Assembly (NCBI GenBank): GCA_022848865.1
Contig: JAJISE010000008.1
Span: forward strand, 1 to 54,721
Direction: 5' to 3'
Length of the DNA stretch: 54,721 bases
From: Candidatus Thermoplasmatota archaeon
GTDB taxonomy: Archaea > Thermoplasmatota > Thermoplasmata > RBG-16-68-12 > JAGMCJ01
The notes beneath the pieces are model-generated. The model was not told the origin of the DNA. It ran no database searches and saw nothing but the letters and a program-made list of their open reading frames with translations. Positions 15,632-22,314 of this stretch are shown piece by piece. The position numbers and the translations under genes are program-made. How positions within the stretch are numbered: the stretch's first letter is position 1; each line of letters begins with the position of its first letter.

Positions 15632-16884
15632 GCATTCTCATCGAGGACGTCCTTCTCGATGGATATCGCAAGAACATACGCGTGGAGGGGAACCGAATCG
15701 CCTCCTTGGATTCGGATGAGGCCGCCGACACGGTGATCCATGGAAAGGGAAAGGCCGCCATCCCCGGGTTGGTGAACACCCACACGCACGCGGCCATGAG
15801 CCTTTTTCGTGGATATGCCGACGACATGCTTCTCCAGGACTGGCTGAGCAACAAGATATGGCCTCTCGAACGGCACCTGAAACCTGAGCACATATACTGG
15901 GGAACCAAGCTCGCGTGCCTGGAGATGATCAAGTCTGGCACGACCTGCTTCAATGATATGTACTTCTTCATGCAGGAGGCCGCCAGGGCCGTCGAGGAGA
16001 TGGGCATCAGGGCCGTTCTGAGCGAAGGATTCACGGATCTACTGGATCCCGACGCGGGAAAGGAGAGATTCCAGAGCTCCATCTCCCTGGTCGAGTCGAT
16101 TCGGTCGATGAGGAACGATAGGATCGTCCCCGCCCTCGGGCCCCATGCGATGTATACGGTGTCTCCGGAGAGCCTTCAGATGATTTCAGAATACGCGGAG
16201 AAGGAGGACCTTCTAGTCCACTTCCACCTATCCGAGACGGAGGATGAGGTGAACGCGTGCATCGAGGAGCATGGGAAGAGGCCAGTTGAATTCCTTGAGG
16301 AGATAGGATTCCTGAACCCTCGTCTTGTTGCCGCTCACTCTATCTGGCTGAACAAGGAGGAGATCGACCTCCTCAGTAAACACGATGTCAAGGTGTCCCA
16401 TAATCCCGTTTCAAACATGAAGCTCGCGGTTGGGAAGGCCATACCCTACAGGGAGATGAAGGAAGCGGGGCTTCTCGTATCTCTGGGGACCGATGGTTGC
16501 GCGTCGAACAACACGCTGGACATGTTCGAGACCGTGAAGTTCGCGGCGCTCTATCAGAAGGCGTACACGGGGGATCCGACAATCCTTCCCGCCCAAGAGG
16601 CGGTCGCCCTGGCGACGGAGAACGGTGCCAGAGCCCTTGGAATCGATGCAGGGAGAATAGCTCCCGGAAAGCTGGCGGACATCGTCCTGGTCGATCTGAG
16701 GGCGTCGCAGCTTCATCCTGGTCACAACCTCGTGTCGGATCTGGCGTACGCTGCGAACGGATCGTGCGTTGACACCGTGATATGCGACGGGAAGATACTG
16801 ATGCAGAACAGAAAGGTCGAGGGGGAGAATGAGATACTCGAAAGGGCAAACGAAGCGGCCCTGGACCTGGTTGGGAATGAGTAG
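15628..16884 (+). CDS. mtaD: 5'-methylthioadenosine/S-adenosylhomocysteine deaminase
   Basis: An amidohydrolase-superfamily deaminase acting on 5'-deoxyadenosine-type nucleosides (MtaD/DadD). Metal ligands are in NTHTHAAMS (HxH), VHFHLSETEDE, AAHSIW and GTDGCASNN; the second strand-sandwich domain closes with GRIAPGKLADIVLVD. Length 418 is typical. Start is the TTG that overlaps the phosphorylase stop (TTGA), implying translational coupling. Known methanogen DadD enzymes accept SAH, MTA and 5'-deoxyadenosine, so several S-adenosylmethionine by-products may be handled here. Confidence 0.9.
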   Translation: MSILIEDVLLDGYRKNIRVEGNRIASLDSDEAADTVIHGKGKAAIPGLVNTHTHAAMSLFRGYADDMLLQDWLSNKIWPLERHLKPEHIYWGTKLACLEMIKSGTTCFNDMYFFMQEAARAVEEMGIRAVLSEGFTDLLDPDAGKERFQSSISLVESIRSMRNDRIVPALGPHAMYTVSPESLQMISEYAEKEDLLVHFHLSETEDEVNACIEEHGKRPVEFLEEIGFLNPRLVAAHSIWLNKEEIDLLSKHDVKVSHNPVSNMKLAVGKAIPYREMKEAGLLVSLGTDGCASNNTLDMFETVKFAALYQKAYTGDPTILPAQEAVALATENGARALGIDAGRIAPGKLADIVLVDLRASQLHPGHNLVSDLAYAANGSCVDTVICDGKILMQNRKVEGENEILERANEAALDLVGNE

Positions 16885-16895
16885 GAAGCGATCGC

Positions 16896-17456
16896 ATGCT
16901 GGAGAAGCTGAAGGAATCCATGGATGAGTGCCTGGTCGTGAAGTTCGGTGACTATGAGTACTTCGTACACCCCATAACGGATGGCATTCCGCTCGGGGAC
17001 CCTGAGGTCCTGGAGGAAGTGACGGAGGCCATGATTAGTGTGGCGGATCTCGACTGCGACAAGATAGTCACAGCGGAGTCGATGGGCTTTCCCCTGGCAG
17101 CGTCGCTCTCTCTGGCAACGGGCATCCCATATGTCTTCATCAGGAAGAGGGAATACGGGCTTCCCGGTGAGATTTCAGTCAAGCAGATCACTGGATACTC
17201 GGGCTCGGATATGTTCATCAACTCCATCGACGAAGGAGACAGGGTCGTCTTCGTTGACGATGTCCTGAGCACCGGCGGGACCCTAAGGGCGATAGTCCAG
17301 GCGTTGAGGACTCTCAAGGCGGTTCTGATCGACGTCGTGATAGTGTTCAACAAGAACCCGGACAAGGAGAAACTCGAGAAGGAGTTGGATATGAGAATCA
17401 AGACGCTTCTTGACGTTCGTGTGATGGACGGAAAGGTCGTGTTCACTCAGGGCTAA
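16896..17456 (+). CDS. hpt: Hypoxanthine/guanine phosphoribosyltransferase, archaeal type
   Basis: This transfers ribose 5-phosphate from PRPP to hypoxanthine or guanine. The PRPP loop VVFVDDVLSTGGTL is near residue 120, and the N-terminus (FGDYEYFVHPITDGIPLGDPEV) and length of 186 match archaeal HptA. It begins 11 bases after the deaminase stop and completes a pathway in gene order: MTA to MTI, MTI to hypoxanthine, hypoxanthine to IMP. The 123-base region after it contains the next operon's palindrome and TATA box. Confidence 0.9.
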   Translation: MLEKLKESMDECLVVKFGDYEYFVHPITDGIPLGDPEVLEEVTEAMISVADLDCDKIVTAESMGFPLAASLSLATGIPYVFIRKREYGLPGEISVKQITGYSGSDMFINSIDEGDRVVFVDDVLSTGGTLRAIVQALRTLKAVLIDVVIVFNKNPDKEKLEKELDMRIKTLLDVRVMDGKVVFTQG

Positions 17457-17506
17457 GAATCCCCCCTGAAAATGCCTTTCTGTGCATTTGCCAGCTCACT
17501 TCGAAC

Positions 17507-17522
17507 TTATCAGTTCTGATAA
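17507..17522. promoter_or_regulatory. Regulon palindrome, perfect copy, KaiC-pair promoter
   Basis: TTATCAGTTCTGATAA has perfect 7-bp arms (TTATCAG/CTGATAA). It ends 16 bp before the CTTAATAG TATA element (17538-17545). Confidence 0.65.
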
Positions 17523-17579
17523 TCAGTGCGAAATCCACTTAATAGCGTGGCTCAATTCTTTTGATTAGGCTGGGTCCTA

Positions 17580-18275
17580 ATGGTATACGAAACTGAAGTA
17601 ATCGCCATGAGGGACGTCATATCCCAAATGATGAAGACCTCGCAGAACAGGCTCCTAGTGAACACTGACAGGGTCTACTTGGCGAAAACCAACCTCATCA
17701 CGCTTAAGTCCCTTCTAGAGGAGAGAGGGCCCAGAGGGATTTTCTTGTCCATCAACCGGCCCTATCACTACATGGCCCACCTGCTGAGGATCCACAAGGT
17801 CGACTACGAAGAGATGCTCTTCATCGACGCCGTCTCCAAGATATCTGGGGAGAGGAAGATGGATTGGAAGCAGACCACGTTCTTGGACAGCCCATTCCAG
17901 ATTCCCAAGATATTCGAGGACCTGCAGCTAATCGGGAAGACCCCGGACGGCTCTACGTCCATCATCAAGATCATCGAGGGCGACTTCGTGATGATAGACG
18001 ACATTTCCGCGATCTTCCACTACAACGAGCTGGGAACCGGAAAGCGCTTCCTGAAGGAGTTCCTCGATGCTGTCGCGTCCAATCCGAAGTCCTTCACTGC
18101 GTTCGCGATTGACCGGGAGACCCAGAGGGATGTCTACGAGTTCCTGGCCGATAGCTCCGACAGATTGGTGGACATGGGCAACGCAGCCTTCATGGAGGTT
18201 CCCAGGGAGCTCCAGGAAGAGCACGCCCCCATGGCACGCCCGTCAGATGGCGAGGGAGGGATGATCCATGAATAA
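17580..18275 (+). CDS. RecA/KaiC-like protein lacking Walker A
   Basis: The 231 residues have the strand-helix pattern of a RecA-type core: LLVNTDRVYLAK, GIFLSINRPYHYM, MLFIDAVSK and a Walker B-like FVMIDDISAIFHY. There is no P-loop, so it probably does not hydrolyse ATP. The last 20 residues are polar and likely disordered. It overlaps the active KaiC-like gene by 8 bases, so the two are made together, and I infer a catalytic/non-catalytic pair. An ATG at 17607 is an alternative start. Its TATA is at 17538-17545 with the regulon palindrome upstream. Close to DUF835-type sequences in style but not clearly the same family. Confidence 0.7.
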   Translation: MVYETEVIAMRDVISQMMKTSQNRLLVNTDRVYLAKTNLITLKSLLEERGPRGIFLSINRPYHYMAHLLRIHKVDYEEMLFIDAVSKISGERKMDWKQTTFLDSPFQIPKIFEDLQLIGKTPDGSTSIIKIIEGDFVMIDDISAIFHYNELGTGKRFLKEFLDAVASNPKSFTAFAIDRETQRDVYEFLADSSDRLVDMGNAAFMEVPRELQEEHAPMARPSDGEGGMIHE

Positions 18276-18951
18276 TGCGATAATAAGGCGGTCCAGCGGA
18301 ACGCCTGGCCTGGATGAGATGATATCTGGAGGTTTTCCCTTCCCCTCGGTTCTCCTCGTCGCTGGGAGTGCCGGGACGGGAAAGACGACCTTCGCTCAGA
18401 AGTTCCTCTTCGAGGGTGCCAAGAACGGAGAGCAGTGCATATTCTTCACGACGCTCAGCGAGCCCACCCAGTGGATGCTGAGATTCTCCTCCCAGTTCGA
18501 GTTCGTCGATCCAGAGTACTTCGGCAGGGAAATAATCTATATCGACATAGGGCACGACATAAGGGAGAGCGGCCCTCATGAGATCCTCGATATCCTGGAC
18601 GAGAAGATCGCCGCAATAATGCCACAGAGGATAGTCATCGATCCGATCACCATCGTTTGCGACCTCATCGAGAACAACTACAGGACATTCCTGTTCGATC
18701 TGGTCACCAGGCTGAAGAACTGGGATTGCGTGACGGTCCTGACGGGCGAGGTCGCTCCCGGTCAGCTTTATCCGCCGGAGATCGCCCATGCAGTGGATGG
18801 GATCGTCCTGCTCATGTACACCCATGAAGGCGAGGAGAGACGCAAGTACATCGAGGTCCTCAAGATGAGGGGAACGAACCACGTCACCGGAAAGCAGTCA
18901 ATAGACATCACAACCGAAGAGGGCATAGTCGTCCTCAAATCGAAGTTCTAG
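18268..18951 (+). CDS. KaiC-like RecA-superfamily ATPase
   Basis: A single-domain KaiC-like ATPase of 227 residues. It opens with the family signature GTPGLDEMISGGFPFPSVLLV, then Walker A GSAGTGKTT near residue 38, and a Walker B-like RIVIDPITIV near 120. The later DGIVLLMYTHEGEERRKYIEVLKMRG is the typical KaiC/RadA C-terminal region. Such archaeal KaiC-like proteins are proposed signal-transduction hubs, not circadian clocks. It overlaps the upstream P-loop-less partner. A T9 run after a CCTCCG/CGGAGG hairpin at 19065-19128 could terminate this operon. Confidence 0.88.
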   Translation: MNNAIIRRSSGTPGLDEMISGGFPFPSVLLVAGSAGTGKTTFAQKFLFEGAKNGEQCIFFTTLSEPTQWMLRFSSQFEFVDPEYFGREIIYIDIGHDIRESGPHEILDILDEKIAAIMPQRIVIDPITIVCDLIENNYRTFLFDLVTRLKNWDCVTVLTGEVAPGQLYPPEIAHAVDGIVLLMYTHEGEERRKYIEVLKMRGTNHVTGKQSIDITTEEGIVVLKSKF

Positions 18952-18979
18952 TATGCCTGGAGAGTGGGCCAGAGGGTCA

Positions 18980-18995
18980 TTATCACACGTGATAA
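18980..18995. promoter_or_regulatory. Regulon palindrome, perfect copy, before a gene-less promoter
   Basis: TTATCACACGTGATAA is fully symmetric. A TATA-like GCTTATACT lies 15 bp downstream on the plus strand, but no convincing CDS follows; a short transcript to the T9 run at 19128 is the likely product. Confidence 0.6.
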
Positions 18996-19039
18996 TTGGA
19001 AAACAAGATGCTTATACTCTGCGCCTGCTGTTTCAAAGA

Positions 19040-19128
19040 GCCAACAGATAACGATGACCCCTCCTCCGAGGAAAGACGGAGGCCCATTTTCTTGGGACCT
19101 TTGCTTTCCTCACCCCCCTTTTTTTTTC
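19040..19128 (+). ncRNA. Candidate short transcript between palindrome-promoter and T9 terminator
   Basis: A perfect regulon palindrome (18980), a TATA-like element (19010-19018), a CCTCCG/CGGAGG hairpin (19065-19084) and nine T (19120-19128) together outline a transcript of about 90 bases. No convincing ORF fits inside. It could instead be just the 3' end of the KaiC operon. Region 18952-19157 holds nothing else. Confidence 0.3.
19120..19128 (+). terminator. T9 terminator
   Basis: Nine consecutive T after a C-rich stretch and a 6-bp hairpin. It is the longest T run in the window and would end plus-strand transcription from the KaiC-like operon or the short transcript. Confidence 0.55.
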
Positions 19129-19157
19129 TGTGCAACGGGTGAGGATGGGTTAAGGAG

Positions 19158-19292
19158 CTACTCGAGATCCTTTTTCCTCGTGTCCTTGAAAACGATGACG
19201 TTGAGGCTTATGACCTCTTTCTCTTCGTCCTCCTCCTTTGGAAAAATCACGCTCTTCCCGTTGGGAAGGATTTTGTGGAATCTTAGTTTCAT
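19158..19292 (-). CDS. 44-residue protein under regulon control
   Basis: A small open frame (MKLRFHKILPNGKSVIF, then an acidic EEDEEKE stretch and a strand-like VISLNVIVFK). No family recognised. Its support is the promoter: AGTTTAAATA (19321-19329) centred 33 bases before the ATG, TGATAGG directly before the start, and the regulon palindrome at 19342 upstream of the TATA box. Small size, net balance of Lys and Glu, and lack of a membrane segment suggest a soluble small effector or partner protein. Confidence 0.5.
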   Translation of the reverse strand: MKLRFHKILPNGKSVIFPKEEDEEKEVISLNVIVFKDTRKKDLE

Positions 19293-19341
19293 CCTATCAG
19301 TTAATCGTAGAGGGCCGGCTTATTTAAACTCAGTCTCACGG

Positions 19342-19357
19342 TTATCGAGCGTGATTA
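19342..19357. promoter_or_regulatory. Regulon palindrome, promoter of 44-residue gene
   Basis: TTATC-N6-GATTA, one mismatch from full symmetry, ending 13 bp before the TATA element on the minus strand. Confidence 0.5.
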
Positions 19358-19360
19358 TCA

Positions 19361-19699
19361 TCACAGAATCTCAATCGTCTCCCAGTCCTGCGTCACTGCC
19401 TGCTCGTCCAGAGTGAGAACGAACTTGAGCTGGATGCCGTTGTCCTCGATGTGAATGTGCCCCTTGTTGAGATTCGCCTCGAAGAGCCTCACGACTCTCC
19501 CTCGCCGGGTAACGACTCTCTTCCTCACCGACAAGAGCCCCGCCTTCAACAGCAGGTTTATCTTCCTGTAGCACGAGGCGATCGGGATCGAGTACTTCCC
19601 GCAAAGCTCGTACGCAGATCTCGGTGACAGAAACGTCGCAACAAGGATGTGCTTCACGTCATCATCGCGCAGCAGTTTCAGCTTCTGATGGATGTTCAT
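19361..19699 (-). CDS. Winged-helix regulator, paralog 2 of 4 (divergent)
   Basis: The most divergent of the four paralogs, 112 residues. The winged helix retains ILVATFLSPRSAYEL, the key YSIPIASCYRKINLLLKAGLL recognition region and a very basic wing (KRVVTRRGRVVR). The C-terminal domain keeps HIHIEDNGIQLKFVL but loses the GGDW end. I set the start at ATG 19699 by aligning with the paralogs; the frame is open to a TTG at 19750. It has its own TATA-like element (19741-19750, minus strand) and its own palindrome at 19757, so it is not simply the tail of the upstream gene's operon. Confidence 0.78.
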   Translation of the reverse strand: MNIHQKLKLLRDDDVKHILVATFLSPRSAYELCGKYSIPIASCYRKINLLLKAGLLSVRKRVVTRRGRVVRLFEANLNKGHIHIEDNGIQLKFVLTLDEQAVTQDWETIEIL

Positions 19700-19756
19700 C
19701 AGAGAACGTATTAGCGTGACAAATGATGGCACTTTCGACGATTTTATCAAGAGAGA

Positions 19757-19772
19757 GAATCAGAACGGATAC
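19757..19772. promoter_or_regulatory. Regulon palindrome, promoter of winged-helix paralog 2
   Basis: GAATC-N6-GATAC on the plus strand (GTATC-N6-GATTC on the minus), about 10 bp before the ATAAAAT box. On the minus strand its CTGATTCTC half is the same as in the copies at 11776 and 26047. It overlaps the last codon of the upstream gene. Confidence 0.45.
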
Positions 19773-20116
19773 TACTCCTTTGAATCGACTCCCGTCCAGT
19801 CCCCGCCGAAGTCCTTGATCACACCGGTGGTCAAGTGGAAGCGGACCCTGAGCCTCCCGCCTTCGAAGAAAACATAGGCGTTCTTGAGCCTCGAGGTATA
19901 GAGGTTCTTCCTCTTCCCCTTCTGCGTCAGAATACGCTCCACGCATTCCAAGAGCCCTATGTCCTCAAGGGCCCTGATTTTTCGATAGCAGGCAGCAATG
20001 GGTATCCCGTATTTCCTGCTTATCTCTTGGGCGCTCAACTTCCTCTTGAAGGTCGCCAAGAGGATCTTCGCAGTGTATTCATCCGTCAGTAATTGAGAGG
20101 CTTCTAGCGGTGTCAT
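19772..20116 (-). CDS. Winged-helix regulator, paralog 3 of 4
   Basis: A 114-residue regulator and the closest relative of the gene at 11364: both start with PLEAS-LTDEY, share GIPIA-CYR in the recognition helix, TQ-GKR in the wing, and end GRLRVRF-GDW. A GGGAGGG lies 6 bases before the ATG. Its TATA box (20185-20194) sits about 70 bases upstream, leaving a leader of some 45 bases, and two palindromes lie above it (20207 and 20228). The duplication with 11364 must be fairly recent. Confidence 0.82.
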   Translation of the reverse strand: MTPLEASQLLTDEYTAKILLATFKRKLSAQEISRKYGIPIAACYRKIRALEDIGLLECVERILTQKGKRKNLYTSRLKNAYVFFEGGRLRVRFHLTTGVIKDFGGDWTGVDSKE

Positions 20117-20206
20117 TTCATACCCTCCCTGATACCCCCTCAGTGAGAAGTACTCAGGTATGGATATAGTTCTTATAACTCTTTGTATTTAAAGACTTCC
20201 TTGGGA

Positions 20207-20222
20207 TTATCAGCAAGGAAAA
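20207..20222. promoter_or_regulatory. Regulon palindrome (one mismatch), proximal site of paralog 3
   Basis: TTATC-N6-GAAAA, one mismatch in the second arm, ending 13 bp before the TATA box on the minus strand. Confidence 0.4.
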
Positions 20223-20227
20223 CACAA

Positions 20228-20243
20228 TTATCAGGACTGATAG
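20228..20243. promoter_or_regulatory. Regulon palindrome, distal site of paralog 3
   Basis: TTATCAGGACTGATAG, arms TATCAG/CTGATA perfect. It follows the stop codon of paralog 4 directly and lies 21 bp from the proximal site, about two helical turns, so two dimers could bind on one face. Confidence 0.6.
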
Positions 20244-20585
20244 CTACCTGGTCGGGATGGGGATCTTGATCCACGTGTTGTTGATGTCTTCGTCGTAGTT
20301 GAACTCGAGTCTGATTCTGAAATGCCCTTCCTGGAACATGATGCAGGCGCTCTTGAGCTGTGACTTGTAGAGCTTCATGTTCTTTCCCTTGGAGGTCGTG
20401 ACGATCTTCTCGACCTCGACCAATCCAGCGTCCTCGAGATCATGCATCTTGCGGTAGCAAGCGGCTATGGGGATATCGTACTTGTCGCTGATTTCCTGAA
20501 CTGACCGCGGGTAGAAGTACGTCGCAACAAGAATCCTCTCTGCGTAATCATCAGTCAGTAGTCTAGAAATTGCCTTCTCCCGCAT
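20244..20585 (-). CDS. Winged-helix regulator, paralog 4 of 4
   Basis: The 113 residues match the family: SRLLTDDYAERILVATYFYP, YDIPIAACYRKMHDLEDAGLV, a basic wing (TTSKGKNMKLYKS) and a C-terminal strand domain (CIMFQEGHFRIRLEF). ATG 20585 lies 26 bases after the TATA element TTAAATC on the minus strand, indicating a leaderless start; an ATG four codons upstream (20597) is too close to that box. The palindrome at 20630 is above the TATA. It is followed directly by the distal palindrome of paralog 3. Confidence 0.82.
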   Translation of the reverse strand: MREKAISRLLTDDYAERILVATYFYPRSVQEISDKYDIPIAACYRKMHDLEDAGLVEVEKIVTTSKGKNMKLYKSQLKSACIMFQEGHFRIRLEFNYDEDINNTWIKIPIPTR

Positions 20586-20629
20586 TGCGATACTCATTCT
20601 CTACTTGATTTAAGCACATTTCTATGCAA

Positions 20630-20645
20630 TTATCAACGATGATAC
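20630..20645. promoter_or_regulatory. Regulon palindrome, promoter of winged-helix paralog 4
   Basis: TTATCAACGATGATAC, a TATCA-N4-TGATA palindrome ending 15 bp before the TATA element on the minus strand. Confidence 0.6.
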
Positions 20646-20666
20646 CCATACGCCCGCTCTGGGGGG

Positions 20667-22181
20667 CTAGATTATCGGTATTAGCACCGTCTGCGGATAG
20701 CCCTTCGAGTGATCGAAGGAAAGGGCGTGGAGCTCGGTGTAGGGTTTCTCGCCGAAGAGCACAACTGAACCGTCTATGTTCTCGATCTTCAGGTGAGTAT
20801 GGGCGAGATTCGCGAGCGGTGCTGTAGAAGAGGTCGTTGACGTAACGATTCCTATGAAGATGTCCTTCGCCTTTCTGATTGACGACATGTGACCTGCCAT
20901 GTCCTCTATCACTTCGTGGCCGAAGACCGCCTCCAGGGTGTCGAACCCCATCAGGGACAGGATTGGACGCTCCGTCTGCGAGAGATGATACTCGATGTTG
21001 CTCCATTTCAGCTCGTTGTCGATGTCAGAACCCTCCATCGGGAGTGCTATCTTGGAACCCTCCACAGAAGTTGTGGCGGACGGTTCGAACACGCGCATGC
21101 ACCTCTCGAACGCTTCCTGGCCGACAAAAGGCATGATCTCGTCCCTTACCATCTCCGAGGAGGCCTTCTTCTCGGGGACGAACGCAACTCCCCTGCCAAG
21201 CGAGATGAAGTTCGACAAGAGCGAGGTCTTGATGAGGTCAGAGTACAGCGTGTCGACATTCCCGCCTATCTCCACAGCGACTATCGTACCCTTCTTGAAT
21301 CCGCCTATCAGAGCGTCGAGTTGCTCGCTTCCCGTCGAGATCCAGTTCTCCGATATGTCGGGCATGGGCTCCCAACTCGACTTCTCACGCGGAATCTCGA
21401 TCTTCTCGAAGCCAAAGGTCTTGATTCTCCCCCCGTCCAGACTGTAGACACATTTGTGCTGCCTAATCTCCGTGCCGCGAAGCTTCTCAATCTTCATTAT
21501 TCTCAGCCGTCTGCCTTCGTATTCCTCGCTCGTGAACGTGATGACCCCATCCCCAAGATAGTCGAGCCGCGTCTCCCCAGGGCTCTCCAGCACATACAGG
21601 ACGTCGGAGGAGGAGGTCTCGACCAGGTCCTTCTGGAGCGTGTTCATCAACTTCGAGGGGTGAATCCCGTATCTCTCTGCCAGTGCGTTGATGCTGTCTA
21701 TCAGTATGAGGCTCTTCTCTGGGAGGGTGTTCTCGACCACGTCATATGCCATGTCGATCTCGGGGAGGTCCGATCCAAGGTCCAGGATGAGACCAGTCTC
21801 ATTTACCTCTCCCTCGCTAATCTTGTCGTAAATGCTGCTCTCGTCCTCCTCACCCATCTCTATCCGGCCCTCGAGCTTCTTGAGCTCCGTTCTGTCGACC
21901 TTGCCCTCCTCTTCCTCACGCTTCTGAGTGAGCCTCGTCGGGGCGATTCGCTTCTTGAACTCGATTCTGTCCTTGAGCCAGGGGAACTGGTTGTACAGGG
22001 AATGATCGCTCACCCTGATTGACATGTAGTACGAGTTCTCGACGCTCCCCAGCTCCTCTGTCAGCTGCAGGGCGAATGTCGTCTTGCCCGTTCCCGCAGC
22101 ACCCTTGACTATCAAGGAATGTCCGCCTGGCCCTTTGAAGAAGTCTAGCAGTGCATCAGGAATACCCTTCTCTTCTTTCAT
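20667..22181 (-). CDS. Two-domain RecA/KaiC-like ATPase, second domain P-loop-less
   Basis: A 504-residue protein. Domain 1 (about 1-255) has Walker A KGAAGTGKTTFALQL near residue 25 and a Walker B-like SLILIDSINALAERYGI near 155, interrupted by a charged linker (EEEEGKVDRTELKKLEGR) around 85-115. Domain 2 (about 270-504) opens with the KaiC-like STGSEQLDALIGGFKKGTIVAVEIG but its P-loop position reads GGNVDTLYS, so it cannot bind ATP in the normal way. It ends with KPYTELHALSFDHSKG. The architecture recalls GvpD-like and KaiC-like proteins. TATA near 22210-22218, ATG 22181, palindrome at 22234. It mirrors the active/inactive pair at 17580-18951 in one chain. Confidence 0.8.
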   Translation of the reverse strand: MKEEKGIPDALLDFFKGPGGHSLIVKGAAGTGKTTFALQLTEELGSVENSYYMSIRVSDHSLYNQFPWLKDRIEFKKRIAPTRLTQKREEEEGKVDRTELKKLEGRIEMGEEDESSIYDKISEGEVNETGLILDLGSDLPEIDMAYDVVENTLPEKSLILIDSINALAERYGIHPSKLMNTLQKDLVETSSSDVLYVLESPGETRLDYLGDGVITFTSEEYEGRRLRIMKIEKLRGTEIRQHKCVYSLDGGRIKTFGFEKIEIPREKSSWEPMPDISENWISTGSEQLDALIGGFKKGTIVAVEIGGNVDTLYSDLIKTSLLSNFISLGRGVAFVPEKKASSEMVRDEIMPFVGQEAFERCMRVFEPSATTSVEGSKIALPMEGSDIDNELKWSNIEYHLSQTERPILSLMGFDTLEAVFGHEVIEDMAGHMSSIRKAKDIFIGIVTSTTSSTAPLANLAHTHLKIENIDGSVVLFGEKPYTELHALSFDHSKGYPQTVLIPII

Positions 22182-22233
22182 GTAACACCCTGCGTCAGTA
22201 AGGGCGAATCCCTTTTAGATGTTTTTCTCTTCG

Positions 22234-22249
22234 TTATCACGAGTGAGAA
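22234..22249. promoter_or_regulatory. Regulon palindrome, two-domain ATPase promoter
   Basis: TTATCACGAGTGAGAA, one mismatch, about 14 bp before the TATA element at 22210-22220 on the minus strand. Region 22182-22314 otherwise holds only GC-rich hairpins that may end the upstream operon. Confidence 0.5.
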
Positions 22250-22314
22250 CGCCCGGCTCGTGGAGATCGCCGCCTGCGGAGGCTTTTCCTGGGCGCGCCG
22301 CCCGCCGAGAACGA

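Noticed and set aside
19008-19142. 44-residue plus-strand frame after the palindrome at 18980
   Set aside because: Its ATG overlaps the TATA element itself and it runs through the T9 terminator, so it cannot be made from that promoter.
18964-19416. 150-residue plus-strand frame after the KaiC-like gene
   Set aside because: It runs through the T9 terminator and opposite the small 44-residue gene; composition (Ser/Phe/Pro runs) is non-coding.
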